This document shows, piece after piece, positions 18,072 through 27,174 of a DNA stretch of 64,000 nucleotides. Origin of the DNA: Sphingomonas sp. LT1P40 (lineage in GTDB: Bacteria; Pseudomonadota; Alphaproteobacteria; Sphingomonadales; Sphingomonadaceae); the NCBI RefSeq assembly GCF_036663835.1, contig NZ_JAXOJT010000001.1, positions 1,302,001 through 1,366,000 on the forward strand, given 5' to 3'. Below the pieces are notes generated by a model. It made no database searches, was not told the DNA's origin, and worked only from the letters and a program-made list of their open reading frames with translations. Each line of letters begins with the position of its first letter. The stretch's first letter is position 1. The position numbers and the translations under genes were made by a program.

Positions 18072-19379
18072 GTGCGGTTGTTTCGGGGAATGTTCACCGC
18101 GCTGGCGGCACAGGCACTGCTCGTGGTGGCGGTCCCCGGCGGGCTGTTCCTGTGGAATGTCGAGCACACCAGCCAATGGCTGATCGCCAACCGCGATGCC
18201 GAACACCTTTCAAGCTTCGTCGCGCTGGCCGGTGAGGCAACGGAGAACGGCAAACCGTTCGACCGCATCGTCGCCGAACTGGACAAGCGCGATCCGACGA
18301 TCCTCGGCGGACGCATCACCATTATAGGCCCCGACGGGCGCGTCGCCGCCGGTCCCGCCACCACCGCCTTCACGCTCGAAAAGCCGATCGTCGCGAACGG
18401 CCGCAAGGTCGCCACCGCTCACATCATTGACCGTCCGCGCCGCACCGACATCGACCGCGCCATGCTTCGCAATCACTACATCGCCATTGGGGCGGTGATG
18501 CTCGGCATATTCCTCCTTCTCCTGCTCGCCGCCTACTGGATGGCCAGCCGCTGGTCGCGCCCGCAACGCGAGTTGCTGCGCATCAGTCAGGAGGTGATGG
18601 AGGGTGCCAGCGACGTCGAGTTCGACGAGACCGGCCCGCGCGAAACCGTTGCCACCGGCCGCAATCTGCGCCGCATCGCCAGCCGTTTCGACCGCATCGA
18701 GACCGCCCGCCGCACCTGGCTGGTGATGATCGCCGAGGAACTGCGCGAGCCCGTGCAGGCGCTCGGTCAGCGGCTCGCGTCACTCCACGAACGCCTGGCC
18801 GAAGAACCCGAAATCCGCGTCGCGCTGGAGGCCGATCAGCTTCGCCTGTCGCAAATGGCCGACGACCTCCACGCCGTCGCGCTCGCCGATCTCGGCCGCC
18901 TCCCCGTGCGTTTCGCCGATGTCGATCCACGCGCGCTGATCCACAACGCGCTGTGGAGCCACAGTGCGCGCGCCAAGACAGCCGGCATCACCATCGAAGC
19001 CAGCAACCTGCCCCCCTACACCATCCTGGTGAAGTGGGACGGCGAGCGGATCGAACAGCTTTTCGGCGCGCTGATCGAAAACAGCCTGCGCTACGTGCCG
19101 CCCGGCGGACGCATCGTCCTCGGCCTCGAAGCCCAGCGCGACGCATGGCGCCTGATCATCGACGACAACGCCCCCGGCGTGGATATCGATCTGGCGCAAC
19201 AGCTGTTCGAGCCCTTTTACCGCGCCAACGCCACAGAAACCGCAGGCGGCTCAGGGCTCAGCCTCGCCACGGCGCGCGCGATTGTCGAGGGGCATCACGG
19301 CCGGATCGAGGCGAGCAACTCCCCGATCGGCGGCCTGCGCATCACCGTCATATTGCCGGCAGCACCGCCGACCGCCTGA
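18072..19379 (+). CDS. Histidine-kinase-like sensor lacking the phospho-acceptor His
   Basis: This 435-residue inner-membrane protein has two helices (about 8-32 and 135-160) flanking a periplasmic sensor region, then a HAMP-like linker, a dimerisation region and a HATPase_c domain (about 310-435). The N box (LIENSLRYVPPGG) is intact and the G1 box reads DNAPGV. In the H box, where SHELRTP is expected, the sequence is AEELREP, so Glu222 replaces the phospho-acceptor His. It may be a pseudokinase, a phosphatase or a scaffold. No response regulator is adjacent. The start GTG 18072 follows a GGGGGA motif; ATG 18090 is an alternative. Confidence 0.85.
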   Translation: MRLFRGMFTALAAQALLVVAVPGGLFLWNVEHTSQWLIANRDAEHLSSFVALAGEATENGKPFDRIVAELDKRDPTILGGRITIIGPDGRVAAGPATTAFTLEKPIVANGRKVATAHIIDRPRRTDIDRAMLRNHYIAIGAVMLGIFLLLLLAAYWMASRWSRPQRELLRISQEVMEGASDVEFDETGPRETVATGRNLRRIASRFDRIETARRTWLVMIAEELREPVQALGQRLASLHERLAEEPEIRVALEADQLRLSQMADDLHAVALADLGRLPVRFADVDPRALIHNALWSHSARAKTAGITIEASNLPPYTILVKWDGERIEQLFGALIENSLRYVPPGGRIVLGLEAQRDAWRLIIDDNAPGVDIDLAQQLFEPFYRANATETAGGSGLSLATARAIVEGHHGRIEASNSPIGGLRITVILPAAPPTA

Positions 19380-19381
19380 AC

Positions 19382-19867
19382 TCATTTGATACCAAGCAAC
19401 TCGATCTTGAACAGCAACGTCGCGCCGCCGGGGATCGGGCCTTTACCCTCGGGGCCATAAGCCTGCATCGCCGGGATCGCGACTTCGATCGTGTCGCCCA
19501 CACCCATCTCCGGTACGGCGACCTGCCACCCCTTGATCAGCCGACCCAGCGGGAACGTTGCCGGTTCGCCGCGGTCATAGGAGCTGTCGAACGGCGTGCC
19601 GTCGATCAACGTCCCGGCATAATGCAGCGACACCGTGTCCTCGACCGTCGGGTGCTTGCCCGACCCGTCGCCCGCAATGCGCCGCCAGCGTATATTGCCC
19701 GGCAACCCGCGCCAGCCATCCGCCGCCTTCAACTGCGCGATCGCCAGCTCCTGCCGGTTATACCACGCCGCATCCTGCGACCGCTCGGGTGCCTGTTGTG
19801 CCATGACCGCCATTCCCACCATTGCGCCACTCGCGGCAACCGCCATCCACATCGCCTTGCGCATCAT
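19382..19867 (-). CDS. FKBP-type peptidyl-prolyl cis-trans isomerase
   Basis: This 161-residue exported proline isomerase assists folding in the periplasm. A signal peptide (AMWMAVAASGAMVGMAVMA) precedes a helical spacer and the FKBP domain (about 60-161): VSLHYAGTLIDGTPFDSSYDRG, FPLGRLIKGWQVAVPEMGVGD and the AYGPEGKGPIPGGATLLFKIELLGI end are complete. It is the last gene of the propionate operon; its ATG overlaps the pccA stop (ATGA). No functional link to propionate is evident. Confidence 0.93.
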   Translation of the reverse strand: MMRKAMWMAVAASGAMVGMAVMAQQAPERSQDAAWYNRQELAIAQLKAADGWRGLPGNIRWRRIAGDGSGKHPTVEDTVSLHYAGTLIDGTPFDSSYDRGEPATFPLGRLIKGWQVAVPEMGVGDTIEVAIPAMQAYGPEGKGPIPGGATLLFKIELLGIK

Positions 19868-21882
19868 GCCTGTTCAAACTCCAGAATCGCGGCATCCACC
19901 GCCAGGCTCTCGCCCGCGCTGAAATTCACCGCCTTCACCACGCCCGCCTTTTCGGCGCGCAATATATTCTCCATCTTCATCGCCTCGACCACCGCCAGCG
20001 GCTGCCCCGCCTCCACCCGGTCACCCGCCGCAACTTCCACCCGCGCCAACAGGCCCGGCATCGGCGCAAGCAGGAACCGGCTCATGTCCGGCGGCACCTT
20101 CTCGATCATGTGCCGGGCCAGCTCTGCAATGCGCGGACGATAGACCGCAACCTTGTGCGAGGCACCGCGCGTCGTCAGCGTCCAGCCACCCCGCGTCCGC
20201 GCGACCCGTACCGCCAGCGTGTCGTCGCCCGATGTGGCCACCGCCAGCCGATCACCGGGCGACCATTCGACATCACCCTCGACGATCTCGCCGTCGATCA
20301 GCGCGCCGTCATTGCCCAGCGTCACTTCATGCTCGATGCCGCCGACCTTTACCGTCCAGTCGCACGGCGTCGGCGGCAACGCCCCCAGCTGCCCGGAAAT
20401 CAGCGATGCCCGCTCCGCCTGACGCCAGCTCAGCGTCGCCGCCACCGCCGCCAATTGCCGTTGAAGCGGCGCATCGGCCGGCGCACCCTCGAACCCGTCG
20501 GGATATTCCTCGGCAATGAACCCGGTCGTCAGCGCACCGTCCCGAAACCGCTGATGCTGCATCAGCGCGGAGAGGAAATCGATATTATGGCCCAGCCCGT
20601 TGATCTCGAACGCATCCAGCGCCGCGACCTGAAGGTCCGCCGCTTCGTCGCGCGTCGGTGCCCAGGTGATCAGCTTGGCGATCATCGGGTCATAGAACAT
20701 GCTGACCTCGCCGCCCTCCTTCACCCCGTCATCGACACGGACATAGCCCGCACCGCCAACCGCGCCATAAGGCGTGCCCTGTGCATCCGGCGTGCGATAG
20801 CGCACCAACCGCCCCGTGCTCGGCAGGAACCCGCGATACGGATCCTCGGCATAAACCCGGTTCTCGATCGCCCAGCCGGTCAGCGTCACGTCATCCTGCG
20901 TAAACGGCAGCGCCTCGCCCGCCGCCACCCGGATCATCTGCTCGACCAGATCGACGCCGGTAATCGCCTCGGTCACCGGATGCTCGACCTGAAGCCGCGT
21001 ATTCATTTCCAGGAAGTAGAACCCGTCCCCGGTCTTGTCCGCGCCGGACACGATCAGCTCGACCGTCCCCGCCGAATAATAACCCACCGCCCGCGACAGC
21101 GCGACCGCCTGCTCGCCCATTTTCCGACGCATTTCCGGCGTCACGAAGGGCGATGGCGCTTCCTCGACCACCTTCTGGTGCCGCCGCTGGATCGAACATT
21201 CGCGCTCGCCCAGATAGACGATGTTGCCATGTTGATCGCCGATGATCTGGATTTCGATGTGCCGGGGCGACTCAATGAACTTCTCGATGAACACGCGATC
21301 GTCGCCGAACGACGCCAGCCCCTCGCGCTTCGTCGCCTCGAACCCTTCGCGCACGTCCTTCTCGTCGAACGCCAGCCGCATCCCCTTGCCGCCACCGCCC
21401 GCCGACGCCTTCATCATCACCGGATAGCCGATCTCGGCCGAAATCCGCACGGCATGCTCGGTATCGTCAATCACCCCGACGAACCCCGGCACGACATTGA
21501 CCCCCGCCGCCTTGGCCAGCTTCTTCGACTCGATCTTGTCGCCCATCGCCGCAATCGCATTGGTCGGCGGCCCGACAAACGCGATCCCCGCCTCCGCACA
21601 CGCCTTCGCAAAGCTCTCCCGCTCCGACAGAAACCCGTAACCCGGATGAATCGCATCCGCGCCAACTGCCTTGGCAGCGGCCAAGATCAGCTCCGCCTTC
21701 AAATAGCTCTCGGCCGCAGGCGCCGGCCCTAGCCGCACCGACTCGTCCGCCATCAAAACATGCGGCGCGCGCGCATCGGCGTCGGAATAGACCGCGACCG
21801 TCGCGATCCCCATTCGCTTGGCCGTCCGAAACACGCGACACGCAATCTCGCCACGATTGGCGACCAGGATTTTCTTGAACAT
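19864..21882 (-). CDS. pccA: Propionyl-CoA (acyl-CoA) carboxylase alpha subunit
   Basis: This 672-residue subunit has an N-terminal biotin carboxylase (about 1-450; ANRGEIACRVFRTAKRMG, ATP-grasp loop SAGGGGKGMRLAF, catalytic EMNTRLQVEHPVTE). A linker/BT region follows, then a C-terminal biotinyl domain with VEAMKMEN, where Lys636 carries biotin. It charges biotin with CO2 for the PccB carboxyltransferase to make methylmalonyl-CoA. Context (pccB, epimerase, mutase, bioB) favours propionyl-CoA over methylcrotonyl- or acetyl-CoA. The ATG overlaps the stop of the upstream small gene, and its own stop overlaps the FKBP start. Confidence 0.95.
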   Translation of the reverse strand: MFKKILVANRGEIACRVFRTAKRMGIATVAVYSDADARAPHVLMADESVRLGPAPAAESYLKAELILAAAKAVGADAIHPGYGFLSERESFAKACAEAGIAFVGPPTNAIAAMGDKIESKKLAKAAGVNVVPGFVGVIDDTEHAVRISAEIGYPVMMKASAGGGGKGMRLAFDEKDVREGFEATKREGLASFGDDRVFIEKFIESPRHIEIQIIGDQHGNIVYLGERECSIQRRHQKVVEEAPSPFVTPEMRRKMGEQAVALSRAVGYYSAGTVELIVSGADKTGDGFYFLEMNTRLQVEHPVTEAITGVDLVEQMIRVAAGEALPFTQDDVTLTGWAIENRVYAEDPYRGFLPSTGRLVRYRTPDAQGTPYGAVGGAGYVRVDDGVKEGGEVSMFYDPMIAKLITWAPTRDEAADLQVAALDAFEINGLGHNIDFLSALMQHQRFRDGALTTGFIAEEYPDGFEGAPADAPLQRQLAAVAATLSWRQAERASLISGQLGALPPTPCDWTVKVGGIEHEVTLGNDGALIDGEIVEGDVEWSPGDRLAVATSGDDTLAVRVARTRGGWTLTTRGASHKVAVYRPRIAELARHMIEKVPPDMSRFLLAPMPGLLARVEVAAGDRVEAGQPLAVVEAMKMENILRAEKAGVVKAVNFSAGESLAVDAAILEFEQA

Positions 21883-22262
21883 CAGTTTGGCTTCTTCGTC
21901 CCAAGGAGTTCGAGTTCAGGCAAAGTGGCCACCGTATCCTCTCCAGCGAGATTACGAAGTCCAACGATCTTCGTGCCATCGGGCGCTAGTTCAGCTTGAA
22001 TAAGGATCATGGGGTGCCTCTTCCCCTCCTCATCGGACCACCAAACATACTGAGGTATGGTGATTGGCACAGTGCCGCTGCTTTTCCCGTTCATCGAGAA
22101 AACGGCGTTCCCCTGCTTGGCATCATCAACGGTCGCAGGCCTGTCAGCGATGAAACCTGATGTTGGAAGATCAGGCCAATTTACCTTCTCGCTGGCAAGG
22201 GCTGGCGCAGCAAACAGTCCCAAAGCTGCTGATAATTTTCCAAAGAGTTTCGCGCGCCTCAC
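21882..22262 (-). CDS. Small exported protein of unknown function in the propionate operon
   Basis: This 126-residue protein has an N-terminal signal peptide ([20 protein letters not shown]) and a mature part rich in beta strands ([32 protein letters not shown]). I recognise no family. The GTG start at 22262 overlaps the bioB stop (GTGA) and its stop overlaps the pccA start (ATGA). It is therefore locked into the operon at both ends. Sampled lines have about 50-55 % G+C against about 65 % in bioB, suggesting later acquisition. Confidence 0.72.
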   Translation of the reverse strand: MRRAKLFGKLSAALGLFAAPALASEKVNWPDLPTSGFIADRPATVDDAKQGNAVFSMNGKSSGTVPITIPQYVWWSDEEGKRHPMILIQAELAPDGTKIVGLRNLAGEDTVATLPELELLGTKKPN

Positions 22263-23254
22263 TCCGCCGCCTCCAGCTCAGCCTTCACCTCGGCCTGCAT
22301 CGGCACAATCCCCAACCGCGCAAACAAAGCCGCATCCCGATCATCCCCCGCATTGCCCGTGGTCAGCAGCTTGTCCCCGGTGAAGATCGAGTTCGCCCCC
22401 GCCATGAAGCACAACGCCTGCGTCTCATCGCTCATGCTCTCGCGCCCGGCGCTCAGCCGCACCATGCTCTCCGGCATCGTGATCCGCGCCACCGCCACCG
22501 TCCGCACGAACTCGATGGCATCGATCTTCGCCAGCGGCGTGTCGGCCAGCATATCGCCCAGCACCGTTCCCTTGACCGGCACCAGTGCGTTCACCGGCAC
22601 GCTCTCCGGATGCCGCGGCAGGGTGCTAAGCGCATGGATGAACCCCACGCGATCCGCCCGCGTCTCACCCATGCCGACGATCCCGCCGCAACACACGTTG
22701 ATCCCGGCATCGCGGACATGCTCCAGCGTATCGAGCCGGTCCTCGAACGTCCGCGTCGTGATGACCTCGCCATATTTCTCCGGCGCGGTGTCGATATTGT
22801 GGTTGTAGTAATCAAGGCCCGCATCGGCGAGCACCGCCGCCTGTTTCTCCGTCAGCATGCCCAATGTCATGCAAGTTTCCATGCCCATCCCGCGCACGCC
22901 CTGCACCATCTGCACGATCGCGGGCATATCGCGGTCCTTGGGGTTGCGCCACGCCGCGCCCATGCAGAAGCGTGACGATCCATTGTCTTTCGCCTGCGCC
23001 GCCGCCTGCAACACCGCGCGCACGTCCATCAGCTTGGTCGCCTTCAGCCCGGTCTCGGCGCTGACCGATTGGTTGCAATAGCCGCAATCCTCCGGACACC
23101 CGCCGGTCTTGATGCTCAGCAACGTCGAAAGCTGAACCTCGTTCGCTGCATGGTTCGCGCGATGCACCGTCGCCGCCTGAAACAGCAATTCGGTGAACGG
23201 CAGGTCGAACAGCGCGGCGATTTCCTCGCGGGTCCAGTCAGTCCTTAGCGTCAC
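22259..23254 (-). CDS. bioB: Biotin synthase
   Basis: This 331-residue radical-SAM enzyme inserts sulfur into dethiobiotin to form biotin. The radical-SAM cysteines are C53, C57 and C60 ([15 protein letters not shown]). The second-cluster region includes [14 protein letters not shown] and [19 protein letters not shown] and [10 protein letters not shown] are family hallmarks. The GTG start at 23254 overlaps the preceding gene's stop (GTGA) and gives the usual length; the longer frame to 23404 lies inside that gene. Its place between scpA and pccA suggests biotin supply coordinated with the biotin-dependent carboxylase. Confidence 0.97.
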   Translation of the reverse strand: MTLRTDWTREEIAALFDLPFTELLFQAATVHRANHAANEVQLSTLLSIKTGGCPEDCGYCNQSVSAETGLKATKLMDVRAVLQAAAQAKDNGSSRFCMGAAWRNPKDRDMPAIVQMVQGVRGMGMETCMTLGMLTEKQAAVLADAGLDYYNHNIDTAPEKYGEVITTRTFEDRLDTLEHVRDAGINVCCGGIVGMGETRADRVGFIHALSTLPRHPESVPVNALVPVKGTVLGDMLADTPLAKIDAIEFVRTVAVARITMPESMVRLSAGRESMSDETQALCFMAGANSIFTGDKLLTTGNAGDDRDAALFARLGIVPMQAEVKAELEAAE

Positions 23255-23604
23255 TTCAAAACCCCGATCCAGTTTGTGAGAAACCCGCCAACCCCCATGC
23301 CAAGGAACAGCATGGCACCCTGGCTGCACAGCCATGCGGTACGCGGCACCTGCTGATCCCGCTGACGGGCGCGCAAGATGGAAGCGGTACAGCTGAGTGC
23401 ACACAGGCCGGACAACGCCAGCAGGACGATCAGCAGTGCCACGATGTTAACCGGGATTTTCTGCCCCTGCGGCGACTGCGCGATCGACAGGATACCGCCC
23501 AAACCAAGCAGGGCGAGCGACAGCAAGTGCTTCGAATAATCGTAGAGCAGCATGTCCTTGTCGAACCCCGACTCAGGACCGGCAACAGCGCCCTCTTCGT
23601 TCAC
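23251..23604 (-). CDS. Small membrane protein of unknown function in the propionate operon
   Basis: This 117-residue protein has three predicted membrane helices (about 26-43, 54-76 and 91-112) and an acidic N-terminal tail. I recognise no family. The GTG start at 23604 overlaps the scpA stop (GTGA), and its own stop overlaps the bioB start (GTGA). Whether it works in propionate uptake or is only carried along cannot be told. G+C is slightly lower than in the flanking genes. Confidence 0.72.
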   Translation of the reverse strand: MNEEGAVAGPESGFDKDMLLYDYSKHLLSLALLGLGGILSIAQSPQGQKIPVNIVALLIVLLALSGLCALSCTASILRARQRDQQVPRTAWLCSQGAMLFLGMGVGGFLTNWIGVLK

Positions 23605-25736
23605 TCTGCGGCTTCCTCTTCCGGCGGCATGTTGTGACCCAACAGCGTCAGCACTTCCCCGGCCGCCTTCACCAGATTGGTGCCGGGACCAAAGATCGCC
23701 TGCACCCCGGCGTCACGCAGTATCTGATAATCCTGCGCGGGGATCACGCCACCCGCAATCACCTTGATGTCCGCGCGTCCCGCATCGCGCAGATGCCCGA
23801 TCAGTTGCGGGATCAGCGTCTTGTGGCCGGCCGCCAGACTGGATGCCCCGACGATATCGACATCTTCGGCCACGGCCAGCTCGGCAACTTCCTGTGGCGT
23901 TTGAAACAACGGGCCGGCCACGATCTGAAAGCCAAGGTCGCCAAATGCCGACGATACCAGATTGGCCCCGCGATCATGCCCGTCCTGCCCCATCTTGGCG
24001 ACCAGCATGCGCGGTTTGCGGCCCAGCCGACGTTCGGTCGAGGCAACCCCGTCCTTCAACCGCGCCCATCGCGCATCATCGTCATAGGCACCGCCATAGA
24101 TGCCCTTCACCGGCGTCGGCACCGTCCCATGCCGCCCGAACACATCCTCCATCGCCAGGCTGATCTCGCCCAGCGTCGCGCGATGCCGCGCACATTCGAC
24201 CGCGAGTGCCAGCAGGTTGCCGTCGCCTCTTGCACCTTCGCGCAGCGCATCCAGCGACGCGCGACAGGCGACATCGTCGCGATCGGACTTAACTTGTTCA
24301 ATTCGCCGAATCTGGGCTTCCCGCACCGCGACGTTATCGACATCCAGAATGTCGATCGAATCCTCGCTGTCCTTGCGGTATTTATTGACCCCGACGATCA
24401 CCTGCTCGCCGCGATCCACCCGCGCCGCCTGCGCTGCCGCCGCTTCCTCGATCATCGACTTCGGCCAGCCCGCCGCGACCGCCTTGGCCATGCCCCCGTC
24501 AGCCTCGACCCGCTCGATGATTTCCCATGCTTTATCAACCAGTTCAGCGGTCAATGCTTCCACGTAGTATGAACCACCCAGCGGATCGACGACCTTGGTC
24601 ATCCCCGTTTCTTCCTGGATTACGATCTGCGTATTTCGCGCAATGCGGGCAGAAAAATCCGTAGGCAATGCAATGGCTTCGTCGAGGGCATTGGTATGCA
24701 AGCTCTGCGTCCCGCCCAGCATCGCCGCCATCGCCTCGATCGTCGTGCGCATCACATTGTTGTACGGATCCTGCTCCGTCAGCGAGACCCCGGACGTCTG
24801 GCAATGCGTCCGCAACATCTTCGACCGCTCATCCTGCGCCCCCAGCCGCGTCATCACCCGATGCCACAACACACGCGCCGCTCGCAGCTTGGCGATCTCC
24901 ATGAAAAAGTTCATGCCAATCGCAAAGAAGAAGCTAAGACGCCCTGCGAACTTGTCGATATCAAGCCCTGAATTCACACCGTATTTTACATACTCCATGC
25001 CGTCGGCGATGGTGAAGGCCAGCTCCTGAACCTGCGTCGCCCCGGCCTCCTGCATATGATAGCCGGAGATCGAAATGCTGTTGAACTTCGGCATTTCGCG
25101 CGACGTATAGCCAAAGATGTCGGAGATGATCCGCATCGACGGTTCGGGCGGATAGATGTAGGTATTGCGGACCATGAACTCCTTCAGAATGTCGTTCTGA
25201 ATGGTTCCGTCGAGCAACTTGCGATCGACCCCCTGCTCCTCACCCGCGACGATGAAGAACGCCAAAATCGGGATCACCGCGCCGTTCATCGTCATGGAGA
25301 CCGACATCTGGTCGAGCGGAATCCCGTCGAACAGGATCTTCATGTCTTCGACACTGTCGATCGCCACACCCGCCTTGCCGACATCGCCCGTCACGCGCAG
25401 ATGATCGCTGTCATAGCCCCGGTGCGTCGCCAGATCGAACGCGACCGACAACCCCTTCTGCCCCGCCGCCAGATTGCGGCGATAGAATGCGTTGGACTCC
25501 TCGGCGGTCGAAAACCCCGCATATTGCCGCACCGTCCATGGCCGCCCGGCATACATCGACGCCCGCACGCCGCGCGTGAACGGCGCGAACCCGGGCAATC
25601 CCGGGTCTGTTGTCACATCCTCGGCGGTGTAAAGCGGCTTGACCGCAATCCCTTCCGGCGTCTGCCAGGTCAGGTCGCGGCCCTTCACTTCCTTGTCGGC
25701 AAGGGCTTTCCAGTCGTTGACGGTCGGCTCGGTCAC
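23601..25736 (-). CDS. scpA: Methylmalonyl-CoA mutase
   Basis: This 711-residue adenosylcobalamin-dependent enzyme isomerises (R)-methylmalonyl-CoA to succinyl-CoA. The N-terminal substrate barrel covers about 1-550 ([53 protein letters not shown]). The C-terminal B12-binding domain (about 575-711) carries the DxHxxG motif in [10 protein letters not shown] plus GASSLAAGH. It is a single-chain enzyme of Sbm/ScpA type. The GTG start at 25736 overlaps the enoyl-CoA hydratase stop (GTGA). The G-protein chaperone MeaB is not in this window. Confidence 0.97.
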   Translation of the reverse strand: MTEPTVNDWKALADKEVKGRDLTWQTPEGIAVKPLYTAEDVTTDPGLPGFAPFTRGVRASMYAGRPWTVRQYAGFSTAEESNAFYRRNLAAGQKGLSVAFDLATHRGYDSDHLRVTGDVGKAGVAIDSVEDMKILFDGIPLDQMSVSMTMNGAVIPILAFFIVAGEEQGVDRKLLDGTIQNDILKEFMVRNTYIYPPEPSMRIISDIFGYTSREMPKFNSISISGYHMQEAGATQVQELAFTIADGMEYVKYGVNSGLDIDKFAGRLSFFFAIGMNFFMEIAKLRAARVLWHRVMTRLGAQDERSKMLRTHCQTSGVSLTEQDPYNNVMRTTIEAMAAMLGGTQSLHTNALDEAIALPTDFSARIARNTQIVIQEETGMTKVVDPLGGSYYVEALTAELVDKAWEIIERVEADGGMAKAVAAGWPKSMIEEAAAAQAARVDRGEQVIVGVNKYRKDSEDSIDILDVDNVAVREAQIRRIEQVKSDRDDVACRASLDALREGARGDGNLLALAVECARHRATLGEISLAMEDVFGRHGTVPTPVKGIYGGAYDDDARWARLKDGVASTERRLGRKPRMLVAKMGQDGHDRGANLVSSAFGDLGFQIVAGPLFQTPQEVAELAVAEDVDIVGASSLAAGHKTLIPQLIGHLRDAGRADIKVIAGGVIPAQDYQILRDAGVQAIFGPGTNLVKAAGEVLTLLGHNMPPEEEAAE

Positions 25737-26521
25737 TTGCCCTTGAACTCCGGCGCACGCTTGCCGAGAAACGCCATCACGCCCTCGCGGAAATCCTCGC
25801 TGCGCCCGGCAATCCGCTGGTGTGCAGCCTCAACGCTCAGCGTTTCGGACAAAGTGGACGTCAGCGCCGCCTTGATCTGCGCTCGGATCAGCCCCAGCGC
25901 AATCGTCGGCTTCGCGGCCAGCTTCGCCGCCAGCGCCTGTGCCGTCTCCAGCAACGCGTCGTCCTCGACCACGCGCGCGACCAGCCCCGCGTCCAGCGCA
26001 TTGTCGGCCGACATCTTCTCGCCCAACAACGCCATCTCCAGCGCCTTGGCCCGCCCCGCCGACTTGGCGACCAGCCAGGTCGCGCCGCAATCGGGCACCA
26101 GCCCGATATTGCTGAACGCCAGCAACAGATAGGCCGACTTCGCCATCACCACGATGTCGCCGCCCAGCGCGATGCCAACGCCTGCGCCCGCGGCGGGACC
26201 GTTGATCGCCGTCACCACAGGGATCGGCAGTTTCGACAGCGTCTCCGCCAGCGGGTTATAATGATATTCTAGGTTATCGGCGGGATCGATGCTCGTGCTG
26301 CCATCGCCGGACGCTCGCCCGGCCAGTTCCGCACCCGAACAAAACCCGCGCCCCTCACCCGTCAGCAGCACCGCCCGCGCACCCTCATTCACCGCCCGCA
26401 GCAACGACGCCCGGATCAGGTCGAGCATGTCCAGCGTCACGGCATTCAACCGATCGGGCCGATTGAGCCGAAGCGTCGCAACGCCATTCTCAAGCGAATA
26501 GAGGACCGTGTCGTCGCTCAA
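25733..26521 (-). CDS. Enoyl-CoA hydratase/isomerase family protein
   Basis: This 262-residue crotonase-fold protein carries [15 protein letters not shown] near residue 20. The oxyanion-hole and active-site region [47 protein letters not shown] lies near 100-150, with a Gly-rich loop but Asp-Cys rather than the usual second Glu. It resembles PaaG-type isomerases. In this operon it may prepare odd-chain or branched acyl-CoAs that feed propionyl-CoA. The start is TTG 26521, 3 bases after the mce stop with GGGAG upstream. The exact reaction is unknown. Confidence 0.9.
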   Translation of the reverse strand: MSDDTVLYSLENGVATLRLNRPDRLNAVTLDMLDLIRASLLRAVNEGARAVLLTGEGRGFCSGAELAGRASGDGSTSIDPADNLEYHYNPLAETLSKLPIPVVTAINGPAAGAGVGIALGGDIVVMAKSAYLLLAFSNIGLVPDCGATWLVAKSAGRAKALEMALLGEKMSADNALDAGLVARVVEDDALLETAQALAAKLAAKPTIALGLIRAQIKAALTSTLSETLSVEAAHQRIAGRSEDFREGVMAFLGKRAPEFKGK

Positions 26522-26524
26522 TGC

Positions 26525-26944
26525 TCATCTCCCACAGCGGGGGGTTTCCATAATCTCGGTCAGAACCCCGCCCATGTCGCGCGGATGGACGAAGAAGATC
26601 AGCGTCCCATGCGCCCCGACCCGCGGCTCACCCAGCACGCGCGCGCCCTTGCCCTCGAACCACGCCTTCGCCTCGTGGATATCCGGCACTTCGTAGCAGA
26701 CATGATGCTGCCCGCCCGCCGGGTTCTTCGCCAGAAACCCATGGATCGGTGAGTCATCGCCCAACGGCTCGATCAGTTCGATTTGCGTGTTCGGGGTATC
26801 GACGAAGCACACTTTCACCCCCTGTGCGGGCAGGTCGAACGGCATATGCACCGTCTCCGCCCCCATCACGTCGCGCCAATAGACGATCGACGCTTCGATC
26901 GAGGGCGTCGCGACGCCGATATGGTTTAGGCGACCGAGTTTCAT
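26525..26944 (-). CDS. mce: Methylmalonyl-CoA epimerase (VOC family)
   Basis: This 139-residue vicinal-oxygen-chelate enzyme interconverts (S)- and (R)-methylmalonyl-CoA, linking the carboxylase to the mutase. LNHIGVATPSIEASIVYWRDVMG gives the first metal His; IELIEPLGDDSPIHGFLAKNPAGGQHHVCYEV supplies the next Glu/His ligands, and FFVHPRDMGGVLTEIME the last Glu. The ATG at 26944 overlaps the stop of the small upstream gene (ATGA). An open extension to 27022 lies inside that gene and is ignored. Confidence 0.96.
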   Translation of the reverse strand: MKLGRLNHIGVATPSIEASIVYWRDVMGAETVHMPFDLPAQGVKVCFVDTPNTQIELIEPLGDDSPIHGFLAKNPAGGQHHVCYEVPDIHEAKAWFEGKGARVLGEPRVGAHGTLIFFVHPRDMGGVLTEIMETPRCGR

Positions 26945-27168
26945 TGCATCAATCCCAAATACCGGAGGACAATCATCATCGGCGTCACGGCCGATAACAA
27001 CGTCAGCCAAACCAAGCTCCACCGGATTATTCCATGCCCGACTGGATCCTTCAAACGATCCGCTTTCATGGAACCGGTCAATATTGCCTGCCCGCCCCGA
27101 AATGCCCGTACTGCGCGCACTCCAAAAAGGAACGTCACTCCAGCCAGGATTACGAAAGCAATGAACAT
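26941..27168 (-). CDS. Small two-helix membrane protein of unknown function in the propionate operon
   Basis: This 75-residue protein has two predicted helices (about 1-20 and 52-71) around a basic cytosolic loop (RAVRAFRGGQAILTGSMKADR). I recognise no family. It sits 6 bases after the pccB stop and overlaps the mce start. Sampled lines have about 47-53 % G+C, clearly lower than the neighbours. GTG 27171 directly precedes the ATG at 27168 and could serve as an alternative start. Confidence 0.68.
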   Translation of the reverse strand: MFIAFVILAGVTFLFGVRAVRAFRGGQAILTGSMKADRLKDPVGHGIIRWSLVWLTLLSAVTPMMIVLRYLGLMQ

Positions 27169-27174
27169 CACGGC

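Noticed and set aside
19822..21732. 636-codon open frame antisense to pccA
   Set aside because: It is Arg/His/Pro-rich without hydrophobic core or motifs. The opposite strand encodes a complete carboxylase subunit with all catalytic motifs.
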